A DNA stretch of 64,000 nt from positions 1 through 64,000 of the forward strand of contig JNVT01000092.1 of NCBI GenBank assembly GCA_000737985.1. The letters are read 5' to 3'. Both the position numbers and the translations under genes were made by a program. Below, piece after piece: positions 52,487 to 60,857 of the stretch. The notes under the pieces were generated by a model. That model was not told where the DNA came from. It did no database searches and was given only the letters and a program-made list of their open reading frames with translations. Source of the stretch: Gammaproteobacteria bacterium MFB021. GTDB lineage: Bacteria; Pseudomonadota; Gammaproteobacteria; Pseudomonadales; Halomonadaceae. How positions within the stretch are numbered: the stretch's first letter is position 1; every line of letters starts with the position of its first letter.

Positions 52487-53791
52487 TCAGCCCAGTGTAC
52501 CCAGCGCCTCGTCGATGATCGCCAACCCCTGTTCGGCCTCACCGGCGGTGACGATGCACGGTGGCACCACGTGGATGCGGTTGGCGACCACGAATGCCAG
52601 CAGGCCACGCTCCATCATCGCCTGCTTGAGCTTGCCGACCTTGGCCGCGGCCAGCGGCGTGCGGCTGTCGCGATCTTCGACCAGCTCGATGGCGTGGAAC
52701 ACGCCTAGGCCGCGCACCTCGCCGACGTGCGCATGGCGCTGGGCCAGGCGGGCGAGGCCGGGGCTGAGTACCGTCTCGCCGATATGGCGGGCGTTGTCGA
52801 CGATACCCTCTTCCTGCATCGTCTCCAGGGTGGCGCAGATCGCCGCCATGGCCAGCGGATGGCCGGAGTAGGTCAGGCCGCCGTAGAACATCTCTTCATC
52901 GAAGTGGTGGGCGATGCGCTGATTGACGATCACCCCGCCGGCGGGCACGTAGCCCGAGTTGACCCCCTTGGCGAAGGTGATCAGGTCCGGCACCACGCCG
53001 AAGTGGTCCAGCGCCAGCCAGGCGCCGGTGCGGCCGAAGCCGGCCATCACCTCGTCGAAGATCAGCACCAGGCCGAACTCGTCGGCCAGTGCGCGCACGC
53101 CGGCCAGATAGCCCGGCGGCGGTACCAGCACGCCGGCGGTGCCCGGGATGGTCTCGAGCAGCAGCCCGGCGATGCTCGCCGGCCCCTCGCACTCGATCAC
53201 CCGGCGCAGGTGGTGCAGCGCGCGCTGGCACTCCTCCTCCTCGTTACCGGCCCAGAACTCGCTGCGATAGAGCCAGGGGTTGAAGAAGTGCACGTGGCCG
53301 CGGGCGTACTCGTTGGGCACACGGCGGAAATCCCCGGTGGCGGCGATCGCCGAGCCGGTGCCGCCATGGTAGGAGCGGTAGGCCGAAAGAATCTTGTCGC
53401 GGCCGGTGACCGCGCGCGCCATGCGGATGGCGTTCTCATTGGCATCGGCGCCGGCGTTGGTGAAGAACACCTTGGCGAAGCCGGCCGGGGCGCGTTCGAG
53501 GATCTTCTCCGCGGCGCGCCCGCGCATCCAGTTGGCGTGGGCGGGGGCGATGGTGGTCAGCTCGTCGGCCTGGGCCTTGATCGCCGCGATCACCCGCGGG
53601 TGCTGGTGGCCGATATTGGTGTTGACCAGTTGGCTGGAGAAGTCGAGGTACTCGCGGCCGTCGTAGTCCCACAGCCGGCAGCCAGCGCCGCTCTTGATCA
53701 CCAGCGGATCGAGCGCGCCCTGAGCCGACCAGGAGTGGAACACATGGGCGCGGTCGAGCGCCTTCACCTGCTGATTGTCGATCGAGTGCAT
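52487..53791 (-). CDS. Class III (omega) aminotransferase, beta-alanine/GABA-type
   Basis: A 434-residue PLP enzyme of aminotransferase class III. The PLP lysine is Lys 275 in LITFAKGVNSGY, the pyridine-binding Asp 246 is in IFDEVMAGFGRTG, and the phosphate loop is near residue 110 (TNAGADANENAIRMAR). It would move the amino group of an omega-amino acid or amine to pyruvate or 2-oxoglutarate, giving an aldehyde. The start MHSIDNQQVK is preferred after an AGGA; two upstream ATGs are in frame. The mmsA gene lies 41 bp upstream on the same strand, which supports beta-alanine to malonate-semialdehyde. Confidence 0.87.
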   Translation of the reverse strand: MHSIDNQQVKALDRAHVFHSWSAQGALDPLVIKSGAGCRLWDYDGREYLDFSSQLVNTNIGHQHPRVIAAIKAQADELTTIAPAHANWMRGRAAEKILERAPAGFAKVFFTNAGADANENAIRMARAVTGRDKILSAYRSYHGGTGSAIAATGDFRRVPNEYARGHVHFFNPWLYRSEFWAGNEEEECQRALHHLRRVIECEGPASIAGLLLETIPGTAGVLVPPPGYLAGVRALADEFGLVLIFDEVMAGFGRTGAWLALDHFGVVPDLITFAKGVNSGYVPAGGVIVNQRIAHHFDEEMFYGGLTYSGHPLAMAAICATLETMQEEGIVDNARHIGETVLSPGLARLAQRHAHVGEVRGLGVFHAIELVEDRDSRTPLAAAKVGKLKQAMMERGLLAFVVANRIHVVPPCIVTAGEAEQGLAIIDEALGTLG

Positions 53792-53832
53792 GGGGAATCC
53801 TGTCATGTCACATGGTGTCCGGGGAGCGCTGC

Positions 53833-55332
53833 TCACAGCGTTGGCATGGTGTACTGATTGGTCGCTTCCCGCAGACCGGAGGGCCAGCGCGCGGTGACCG
53901 TTTTCATGCGCGTGTAGAAGCGCACGCCGTCGGCACCGTGCACGTGCAGCGCGCCGAACAGCGAACGCTTCCAGCCGCCGAAGCTGTGGAACGCCATGGG
54001 CACCGGGATCGGCACGTTGACCCCGACCATGCCGACCTGGATCTGCTCGCAGTACTGCCGCGCGCTGTCGCCGTCACGGGTGAAGATGGCGGTGCCGTTG
54101 CCGAACTCGTGGTCGTTGACCATCTTGACCGCGGCATCGAAGCTTTCGGCACGGGCGATCGCCAGTACCGGACCGAAGATCTCCTCGTCGTAGATGCGCA
54201 TGCCCGGCTTGACGTGGTCGAACAGGGTGCCGCCGATGAAGAAACCGTCGCTGTCGTGCTGGAGCTGGCGGCCGTCGCGCACCAGCTCGGCGCCTTCCTG
54301 CACGCCCTGCTCGATATAGCCGCTCACCTTTTCCAGATGCGCGCGGGAGACCAGCGGGCCCATGTCGTGGTCCGGTCCGTCGGTGATACTCGCGCCCACG
54401 CGCAGCTCGTCCAGGCGTGACAGCAGCTTCTCGCGCAGCTTCTCGGCGGTCTCGTCGCCCACCGGCATCGCCACCGAGATCGCCATGCAGCGCTCACCGG
54501 CACTGCCGTAGGCGGCGCCCATCAGCGCGTCCGCGGCCTGATCGAGATCGGCGTCGGGCATGACCACCATATGGTTCTTGGCCCCGCCGAGGGCCTGCAC
54601 GCGCTTGCCGTGGGCGGAGGCGGTGGCGTAGACATACTCGGCGATCGGGGTCGAGCCGACGAAGCTGACCGCCTGCACGCGCGGGTCGGTGAGCAGGGTA
54701 TCGACTGCCTCCTTGTCGCCGTTGACCACGTTGAGCACGCCATCGGGCAGCCCCGCTTCACTGAACAGCTCGGCGATGCGCAGGGTCGAGGACGGGTCCT
54801 TCTCCGACGGCTTGAGTATGAAGGTGTTACCCGCGGCGATGGCGATCGGGAACATCCACAGCGGCACCATGGCCGGGAAGTTGAACGGGGTGATGCCGGC
54901 GCACACCCCGAGCGGCTGCATCAGCGAGAAGGAGTCGATGCCGGGGCCGACGTTGAGCGAGTGCTCGCCCTTCTGCAGGTGGGGCATGCCGCAGGCGAAC
55001 TCGACCACTTCCAGGCCGCGGGTCAGCTCGCCCTTGGCGTCGGAGAACACCTTGCCGTGCTCCTGGGAGATCAGCCGCGCCAGCTCGTCGCTGTGCTGCT
55101 CCAGCAGCGTCTTGTAGTTGAACAGGATGCGCGAGCGCTTCAGCGGTGAGAGCGTCGACCAGCTCTCGAAGGCGCGGCTGGCGGCGTTGATGGCGTACTC
55201 GACGTCATCGCGAGAGGCCAGCAGCACCTCCCCGGACTGGGCGCCGGTGGAGGGATTGAACACCGGGCTGGTGCGGGTCGAATTCAGCGCGACGCGCTGG
55301 CCATCGATGAAATGCGTGATGGGTGCAGACAT
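53833..55332 (-). CDS. mmsA: CoA-acylating methylmalonate-semialdehyde dehydrogenase
   Basis: A 499-residue aldehyde dehydrogenase family member that converts methylmalonate or malonate semialdehyde to propionyl- or acetyl-CoA with NAD and release of CO2. The nucleophile is Cys 282 in GSAGERCMAIS. The usual base Glu is replaced by Asn in LGGAKNHMVV, the hallmark of the CoA-acylating MmsA subgroup. PFNFPAMVPLWM near residue 149 also fits. It is first in the order mmsA, aminotransferase, hydrolase, permease and divergent from LysR across a 234-bp gap. Confidence 0.93.
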   Translation of the reverse strand: MSAPITHFIDGQRVALNSTRTSPVFNPSTGAQSGEVLLASRDDVEYAINAASRAFESWSTLSPLKRSRILFNYKTLLEQHSDELARLISQEHGKVFSDAKGELTRGLEVVEFACGMPHLQKGEHSLNVGPGIDSFSLMQPLGVCAGITPFNFPAMVPLWMFPIAIAAGNTFILKPSEKDPSSTLRIAELFSEAGLPDGVLNVVNGDKEAVDTLLTDPRVQAVSFVGSTPIAEYVYATASAHGKRVQALGGAKNHMVVMPDADLDQAADALMGAAYGSAGERCMAISVAMPVGDETAEKLREKLLSRLDELRVGASITDGPDHDMGPLVSRAHLEKVSGYIEQGVQEGAELVRDGRQLQHDSDGFFIGGTLFDHVKPGMRIYDEEIFGPVLAIARAESFDAAVKMVNDHEFGNGTAIFTRDGDSARQYCEQIQVGMVGVNVPIPVPMAFHSFGGWKRSLFGALHVHGADGVRFYTRMKTVTARWPSGLREATNQYTMPTL

Positions 55333-55460
55333 GGGGCAGTATCTCCGGGGCGTGAGTCAATGGGTCTGCGTGCGGCCAACGGGGGCGGCGGCCGGCACGG
55401 GGCGGAAAAGTGTGCTGCGAAGTAGCCTGCGGCAGGAGCGGAGCGTCAAGCAATCCCGGT

Positions 55461-55482
55461 ATGCTTAAGGTCACTAAAGCAT
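55461..55482. promoter_or_regulatory. LysR-box-like repeat ATGCTT-N10-AAGCAT
   Basis: Perfect 6-bp arms with a 10-bp spacer in the divergent gap between mmsA and LysR, containing T-N11-A-like spacing. It lies 129 bp from the mmsA start and 85 bp from the LysR start; a likely operator. Confidence 0.5.
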
Positions 55483-55566
55483 TTGGTTAACCTTTGGCGC
55501 GTCGGCACCGACGCAGCGGCGGCGGAATGCGGGGCTGGGAAAAAGAACAAAGGAGAGGAGCGGGGC

Positions 55567-56520
55567 ATGAGCCAGCGCAGAATCACGCTGATGGGGCAAC
55601 TGGGCGACGTCGACCTGCGCCTGCTGCGGATCTTTCGCAAGGTGGTGGAGTGCGGCGGCTTCTCGTCGGCAGAGGTCGAGCTCAATATCAGCCGCGCGGC
55701 GATCAGCATGGCGATGAGCGACCTGGAGACACGGCTGTCGATGCGCCTGTGCCAGCGCGGACGCAGCGGCTTCCGGCTGACCAGCGAAGGTCACGACGTG
55801 TACGAGGCCACGGTGCAGCTGCTGGCCGCGGTGGAAGACTTCCGTACCCGGGTCAACGGCCTGCACTCGCGCCTGACCGGCGAGCTCAACATCGGCATCA
55901 CCGACAATCTGGTCACGCTGCCCGACATGCAGGTGACCGAGGCGCTGCGTGCACTCAAGGCGCGCGGCGACAACGTGCACATCAATATCCGCATGGCCCC
56001 GCCCAACGATATCGAGATGGCGGTGCTCGGCGGCAGCCTGCACGCGGGCGTGGTGCCAGAGCTCAAGCGCGTGCCGGGGCTCGACTACCTGGCACTGTAC
56101 GAAGAGCAGTCGGCGCTCTACTGCAGCGACCGGCATCCGCTGTTCGCATGCGGGGCGCCGAGCGTCGACCAGATCGCCGGCCACGACGCAGTGGTGCCCT
56201 CCTACGCCCAGACGCCCGAGATCAAGCGTGTGCACGAAGCGCTCAAGCCGATGGCCTCGGCCACTGACCGCGAAGGGGTTGCCTTTCTGGTGCTCACCGG
56301 CAGCTATATCGGCTTTCTGCCCACCCACTACGCCCAGCGCTGGCGCGACCAGGGGCGCATGCGGCGCCTCGTTCCGGACACTTCCGAGCACGCTACCCGC
56401 TACGAATATTCCACCCGCTACTATGCGATCACCCGTAAGGGGCGCCCGCCCAACCTGGTGCTGGAGAGCTTTCTGGAAGAGCTCGAGGCGTGTCTGGCGC
56501 AGACGCGGGGCGAGTGCTAG
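55567..56520 (+). CDS. LysR-family regulator of the mmsA operon
   Basis: A 317-residue LysR protein with the helix-turn-helix at about residues 28-50 (GGFSSAEVELNISRAAISMAM) and the effector domain from 95 on. ATG at 55567 follows AAAGGAGAGGAG, the strongest ribosome site in the region; the longer ORF upstream is not used. Its divergent position makes it the likely activator of mmsA, the aminotransferase, the hydrolase and the permease. Confidence 0.9.
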   Translation: MSQRRITLMGQLGDVDLRLLRIFRKVVECGGFSSAEVELNISRAAISMAMSDLETRLSMRLCQRGRSGFRLTSEGHDVYEATVQLLAAVEDFRTRVNGLHSRLTGELNIGITDNLVTLPDMQVTEALRALKARGDNVHINIRMAPPNDIEMAVLGGSLHAGVVPELKRVPGLDYLALYEEQSALYCSDRHPLFACGAPSVDQIAGHDAVVPSYAQTPEIKRVHEALKPMASATDREGVAFLVLTGSYIGFLPTHYAQRWRDQGRMRRLVPDTSEHATRYEYSTRYYAITRKGRPPNLVLESFLEELEACLAQTRGEC

Positions 56521-56550
56521 CCCTCAGCTAGATCGTGCGATCGCTCACCA

Positions 56551-56580
56551 CGCCGACCCGTCGAGGATCTCGGGTCGGCG
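56551..56580. terminator. Bidirectional terminator between LysR and symporter genes
   Basis: Ten-base perfect stem CGCCGACCCG/CGGGTCGGCG with a 10-nt loop, between the convergent stops of the LysR and SSS symporter genes. A weak T run (GGTTTAC) follows on the plus strand. Confidence 0.65.
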
Positions 56581-56599
56581 CGGTTTACGGGCGTGCTGC

Positions 56600-58072
56600 C
56601 TAGCCTGAGGTGAGGGCGTCTGCCGGTGAGCGTGTCTCCTGGCGCTTCGAGGCGAAACTGACCGCGACGAACAGCGCTGAATTGACGATCAGACCGCAGA
56701 AGCCGGGGTGCCAGCCGAACGGGGAGCCGCCGAGGAACTGATAGTACAGCGTGACCGCGGCGCCGACCCCCAAGCCGATGAAGGCCGCAGCGCGGGAGGC
56801 GCGACGCCAGAACAGCGCGCCCAGCAGCATGGGCAGGAGCTGCACCACGATGCCGTAGGCCCCGAGCAGCAGCGACACCAGCGAGGCGGGATTGGCCAGC
56901 GCCAGCAGATAGGCCGCCAGCGAGATGACGATAACGCCGCCACGGGTCAGCTTCAGCACGCGCGCCTCGGGGAGATTGCGGCCGATGGGCAGGTTCTGGC
57001 CGATATCGCGAATCAGAATCGTGGCCGACGTGTGGGCCAGGTTGGCCGCCGTCGACATCGCGGCGGCGAGCGCCCCGGAGAGTGCCAGGCCGATCAGCCA
57101 GGCGGGGAAGTCGGCCATCTTCACCACCAGCGTCAGCAGCACTTCGTCAGGCGAGTCGAGCGGTTGGTCGGCGAGCACCACGATCCCTGCGAAGCCGACG
57201 AACAGCAGCGGAATCAGCAGATAGCTGTAGAGCGGATAGAGCACGAAGACCCGCTTGAGCGTGCGCTCGCTGCGTGCGCTGTAGAACTTCATGAAGATAT
57301 GCGGCCACATCACGCAGCCCAGTGCGCTCACCAGGATCGCGGTGGAGAAGGCGCCCCAGCCCATGCCCTGTGCACCTGGCATGGTCAGATACTCCGGCGC
57401 CTCTTGCTGGATCTGACGGAACATCTCGCCGACGCCGCCGAAGAACTGATCAGCTGTGGCCAGGCCCAGGAACCAGGCGATGAAGACCATCATCACGCCC
57501 TGGAGCAGGTTGGTCCAGCCGATGCCGTGCAGGCCGCTGGCGTAAACATAGGCGGCCACCACGCCGCAGGCCAGCAGGCTACCCAGCCAGAAGGGCACGA
57601 TGCCCGAGGTGGCGGCTTCGAAGAGCATCCCTGCGCCGGCGATTTGGATGGTCAGGTAGGGGATCATCGCCAGGACGCTGATGATGCCGATGAACAGCCC
57701 CAGCAGGTTGCCGCGGGTGGGGTAGCAGGCGGCGAGAAACTCGGCCTGGGTCAGGAAGCCGTGACGACGCCCGAGCCGCGAGATATAGGGCGCGATGAGC
57801 CACCACACGATCACCGCGAGGGTCAGGTAGGCAATGATGTAGAGGGCCGGTACGCCTTTGCCGTAGGCCCAGCCCGGGGCGCCGAGAAAGGCGAAGGCGG
57901 AGAAGATCTCGGCGCCGAGGATGAAGAACAGCACCAGCAGCCCGACGTGGCGGCCACCGGCGACATAGCCCTCGAGGGAGGAGCTCTGGCCGGCGTTGGC
58001 GCGCAGCCCGACGATCAGGACCAGTAGCAGATAGCCCAGTGTCAGGCCGGTGATGATGACGGAATCACTCAT
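56600..58072 (-). CDS. Sodium:solute symporter (SSS family)
   Basis: A 490-residue sodium-coupled permease with about 13 helices. Recognisable SSS features are GRRHGFLTQAEFLAACYP near residue 108 and TAANLAHTSATILIRDI around 345, in the region that forms the second sodium site. It resembles monocarboxylate or pantothenate-type members. Its start overlaps the end of the DUF3311 gene by eight bases, an arrangement regularly seen for SSS transporters of organic acids. The M20 hydrolase gene downstream of the promoter suggests an acylated amino acid or peptide-derived acid. Confidence 0.92.
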   Translation of the reverse strand: MSDSVIITGLTLGYLLLVLIVGLRANAGQSSSLEGYVAGGRHVGLLVLFFILGAEIFSAFAFLGAPGWAYGKGVPALYIIAYLTLAVIVWWLIAPYISRLGRRHGFLTQAEFLAACYPTRGNLLGLFIGIISVLAMIPYLTIQIAGAGMLFEAATSGIVPFWLGSLLACGVVAAYVYASGLHGIGWTNLLQGVMMVFIAWFLGLATADQFFGGVGEMFRQIQQEAPEYLTMPGAQGMGWGAFSTAILVSALGCVMWPHIFMKFYSARSERTLKRVFVLYPLYSYLLIPLLFVGFAGIVVLADQPLDSPDEVLLTLVVKMADFPAWLIGLALSGALAAAMSTAANLAHTSATILIRDIGQNLPIGRNLPEARVLKLTRGGVIVISLAAYLLALANPASLVSLLLGAYGIVVQLLPMLLGALFWRRASRAAAFIGLGVGAAVTLYYQFLGGSPFGWHPGFCGLIVNSALFVAVSFASKRQETRSPADALTSG

Positions 58073-58286
58073 CGTCCACCTCCTCGCCGGCTTCCTGGCG
58101 GTAGGCGATCACCAGACCGACGAACAGCACGAAGACCCAGGCGACGTACCAGAAGATGAAGAAGGGCAGCCCCAGAATCATGGGCTCGATGCGGTTGGCG
58201 ATGAGCGCGCCGGGCCACACCATGGCCAGCGTGCAGACCCCAAAATAGATCAGCATGCCCTTACTGGGCAGGGATTTTCGAGACAT
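58065..58286 (-). CDS. DUF3311 small membrane protein
   Basis: A 73-residue protein with two hydrophobic helices (residues 12-30 and 40-62), matching DUF3311, short partners of SSS symporters. The ATG at 58286 is chosen because AGGTGA lies 6 nt before it; a GTG three codons upstream is in frame. The last residues are acidic (GEEVDDE). It overlaps the symporter gene by eight bases and is probably an accessory subunit, role unproven. Confidence 0.88.
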   Translation of the reverse strand: MSRKSLPSKGMLIYFGVCTLAMVWPGALIANRIEPMILGLPFFIFWYVAWVFVLFVGLVIAYRQEAGEEVDDE

Positions 58287-58353
58287 CGTGATCACCTCAT
58301 TGTTGTTGGTGTGAACCTGAATCGTCGTTGGTGGTGTGAACCAGGCGCCGAGG

Positions 58354-59556
58354 TCAGCTGCCGGAAGTCGATGCTCCCAGTGCGGCGAGCGCGATCGCCG
58401 TGAGTAGCCGGCAACCGGTGGGTATCAGGGCATCGTTGAAGTCGAAGCGTGCGTTGTGCAGCGGCGCTGTCGCCTCACCCTCGGCGGTGCCGAGGAAGAA
58501 ATAGGCACCGGGGCAGTGCTCGAGCATGAAAGCGAAATCCTCGCCACCGAGGCTGGGGGCAACGTCCGAGATCAGCGCGGCGTCGCCCAGGGTGGCACGG
58601 GTCACCCGCTCGACGTGGCGCACCGCCGATTCGGCATTGCGCGTGGCCGGGAAGATACGCTGGTAGTCGAGACCGATTTCGCCGCCATAGGTGGTGGCGA
58701 CGCCGGCGCAGGTTCGGCGCACGGCCTCTTCCAATCGCTGCCGTGTGGCTTCGTCCAGGGTTCGCGCGGTGCCGCTGATGCGCACCTCGTCGGGAATGAT
58801 GGCAAAGCCGTCCAGTTCGCCGCCCTGGATGCCGCACAGGCTCAGCGCCGCAGGTGACAGCGGATCGATGTCGCGTGACACCACACTGTGCAGGGCCTGG
58901 ATCAGGGCGCCGGCCATGCGTACCGGGTCTGTGGCGAGGTGCGGGTCGACACCACCGTGGCCGCCATGGCCGCGTACGCTGATATCCAGTCGGTCGGTAG
59001 CGGCCATGATCGCGCCGCTGCGAATCGCCACCTGCCCGGCCGGTAGTGTGGGCCAGTTGTGCAGGGCGTAGATGGCATCCATGGGAAAACGCTCGAAGAG
59101 ACCGTCCTCGACCATCGCCAGGCCGCCACCGAGCCCTTCCTCGGCGGGTTGGAACACCAGGTAGACTGTGCCGGCGAAATCACGCCACTCGGCCAGATAG
59201 GCGGCGACGCCCAGCAGCATGGTGGTGTGGCCGTCGTGCCCGCAGGCGTGCATGACCCCAGGGCGCTGCGAGACATACGCATGCGTCGACAGTTCGTGGA
59301 TGGGCAGGGCGTCCATGTCGGCGCGTAGACCGACTCGCCGGCCGTTGTCTGGCCGCTGGCCGGTGAGCGTGGCGACGATGCCGGTCTGGCCAATGCCCGA
59401 GACGAAAGGAATCTCCAGGCGTGTCAGCTCTTCAGCGATCAGCCGGGCGGTTTCATGCTCCTGGAAACCCAGCTCGGGATGGCGGTGCAGCGTCTGACGC
59501 AGATCGGTGAGGCGCGCGTGATGGCGCTCGAAAAAGGGGGAATCGATGAGATCCAT
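58354..59556 (-). CDS. M20 family amidohydrolase (hippurate hydrolase/N-acyl-amino-acid type)
   Basis: A 400-residue M20D metallohydrolase that cleaves N-acyl amino acids or related amides. Metal ligands are present: Cys 105 and His 107 in HACGHDGHT, Glu 139/140 in QPAEEG, His 165 in ALHNWP and His in the C-terminal LHNARFDFND. A lid dimerisation domain lies between residues 180 and 290. No signal peptide. It is the first gene of the minus-strand set with DUF3311 (67 bp downstream) and the symporter, so uptake and hydrolysis are probably coupled. Confidence 0.9.
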   Translation of the reverse strand: MDLIDSPFFERHHARLTDLRQTLHRHPELGFQEHETARLIAEELTRLEIPFVSGIGQTGIVATLTGQRPDNGRRVGLRADMDALPIHELSTHAYVSQRPGVMHACGHDGHTTMLLGVAAYLAEWRDFAGTVYLVFQPAEEGLGGGLAMVEDGLFERFPMDAIYALHNWPTLPAGQVAIRSGAIMAATDRLDISVRGHGGHGGVDPHLATDPVRMAGALIQALHSVVSRDIDPLSPAALSLCGIQGGELDGFAIIPDEVRISGTARTLDEATRQRLEEAVRRTCAGVATTYGGEIGLDYQRIFPATRNAESAVRHVERVTRATLGDAALISDVAPSLGGEDFAFMLEHCPGAYFFLGTAEGEATAPLHNARFDFNDALIPTGCRLLTAIALAALGASTSGS

Positions 59557-59695
59557 GAGCCGTGGTCTGTTGTTGTTGGGGTCGATTCATCGTGGCGTAT
59601 CGGCAACCATCGTTAAAATCGTATTATTCTCGCCTTTACATACTTTTTTTGGATGGCGATCACTGAATCTGTCTATGGTGGTCTCGAGAATCGCC

Positions 59696-59747
59696 GATGG
59701 TTGTCGTAGATGGTGGTCGTCGATGATTGTCGTCGATGGCCGTCGTC
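59696..59747 (+). repeat. Degenerate 13-bp tandem repeat, four copies
   Basis: Four tandem units of 13 bp with consensus GATGGTNGTCGTC, in the gap between the divergent M20 and LysR genes, about 50 bp before the LysR start. Unit length and copy number match the repeat at 38608-38659, but the sequence differs. Confidence 0.75.
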
Positions 59748-59796
59748 AGGCGCGTCGAGGATAGCCGCGGCGTGATTCGCCACATCGGAGTCAGCC

Positions 59797-60690
59797 ATGG
59801 ACTTCAAGCAGCTGCGTTACTTCATGGCCGTCGTGGAGGAGGGCTCGATCTCCGCGGCGGCGATTTCCCTGCCACTGGCGCAGCCGGCGCTGACCCGTCA
59901 GCTCCAGCTACTCGAGGAGAGCGTCGGGGCGTCCTTGCTGCATCGCTCCCGCCGGGGGGTGACGCTGACCGCGGCGGGCGAGGCCTTCCACCGTGATGTG
60001 GGTCGACTGCTGAACCAGTTCGAACAGGCCAAGCGCAACGCTCAGCGGGTGTCCGAAGGGCAGATGGGGCAACTGCGGTTAGGGGTGACGGTCATGCATC
60101 TCTGGGTCCCCCGGATCACCCAGTTGCTGAATGACTTTCGTCACCAGTATCCCGCCGTCACCTTGAAGGTGATCTCGCTGCTGTCGGGTCCGCAGATCGA
60201 GGCGCTGCGTCGTGATCAACTGGATGCGGGTATCCTGTTCTTTCCGCCGGAAGACGATCCTGGCCTCTGCTATCACCCGCTGTATGAAGATCGTCTGGTG
60301 CTGGTAGCGCGGGCCGGCTCACGCCTGGCTCAGCAGCCGCCGCGTCGCCTGGCGGCGCTGAACGGGGAGGATTTCATCTGGTTCGACCGCAGCGCGACCC
60401 CGACATATCACGATCGGCTGATTCACGCGTTTCAACGCGCCGGTTTCACGCCGCACGTGGTCCAGGAGGGGACCGACAACGCCACCATGCTTTGTCTGGT
60501 CGCCGCCGGCATGGGCTGCACCATCCTGCCCGAAATGACCATGGCGGGTGCGCCCGCCGGGGTGGTCTCGCATCCGCTCGAGGATCTCGACATGGCGCTG
60601 CCGCTGATGCTGGTGTGGCGACGGGACGCCAGCCTGCCCGCCGTTCACCGGCTGATCGATGTCGCCGAGTCGTGGGATTTGCGCTCCTGA
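59797..60690 (+). CDS. LysR-family transcriptional regulator (divergent from M20 hydrolase)
   Basis: A 297-residue LysR protein of the CbbR/CatM-like architecture, HTH at residues 15-40 (GSISAAAISLPLAQPALTRQL) and effector domain 90-295. It is transcribed away from the M20, DUF3311 and symporter genes and followed on its own strand by the amidase gene, so it may control both directions. Confidence 0.9.
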   Translation: MDFKQLRYFMAVVEEGSISAAAISLPLAQPALTRQLQLLEESVGASLLHRSRRGVTLTAAGEAFHRDVGRLLNQFEQAKRNAQRVSEGQMGQLRLGVTVMHLWVPRITQLLNDFRHQYPAVTLKVISLLSGPQIEALRRDQLDAGILFFPPEDDPGLCYHPLYEDRLVLVARAGSRLAQQPPRRLAALNGEDFIWFDRSATPTYHDRLIHAFQRAGFTPHVVQEGTDNATMLCLVAAGMGCTILPEMTMAGAPAGVVSHPLEDLDMALPLMLVWRRDASLPAVHRLIDVAESWDLRS

Positions 60691-60857
60691 GTGGTTTTCC
60701 GCGATGTTTGTCTAGCCCGGCCCCGACAGCCAGGGCGCCTGACGAAACGGGATCTGCCGAGGCTCGGCGTAGCCCGTGGCACGCCAGGTGTCGCTGACCG
60801 TGTGTTGCGGCGCGCCGGATCAGCGTGAGTCGACACCATCGATAGAGGAGTTCGAGC

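Noticed and set aside
56708-58027. 439-codon plus-strand ORF opposite the SSS symporter gene
   Set aside because: The translation is His/Gln/Glu-rich low-complexity sequence typical of the strand opposite a membrane protein gene.
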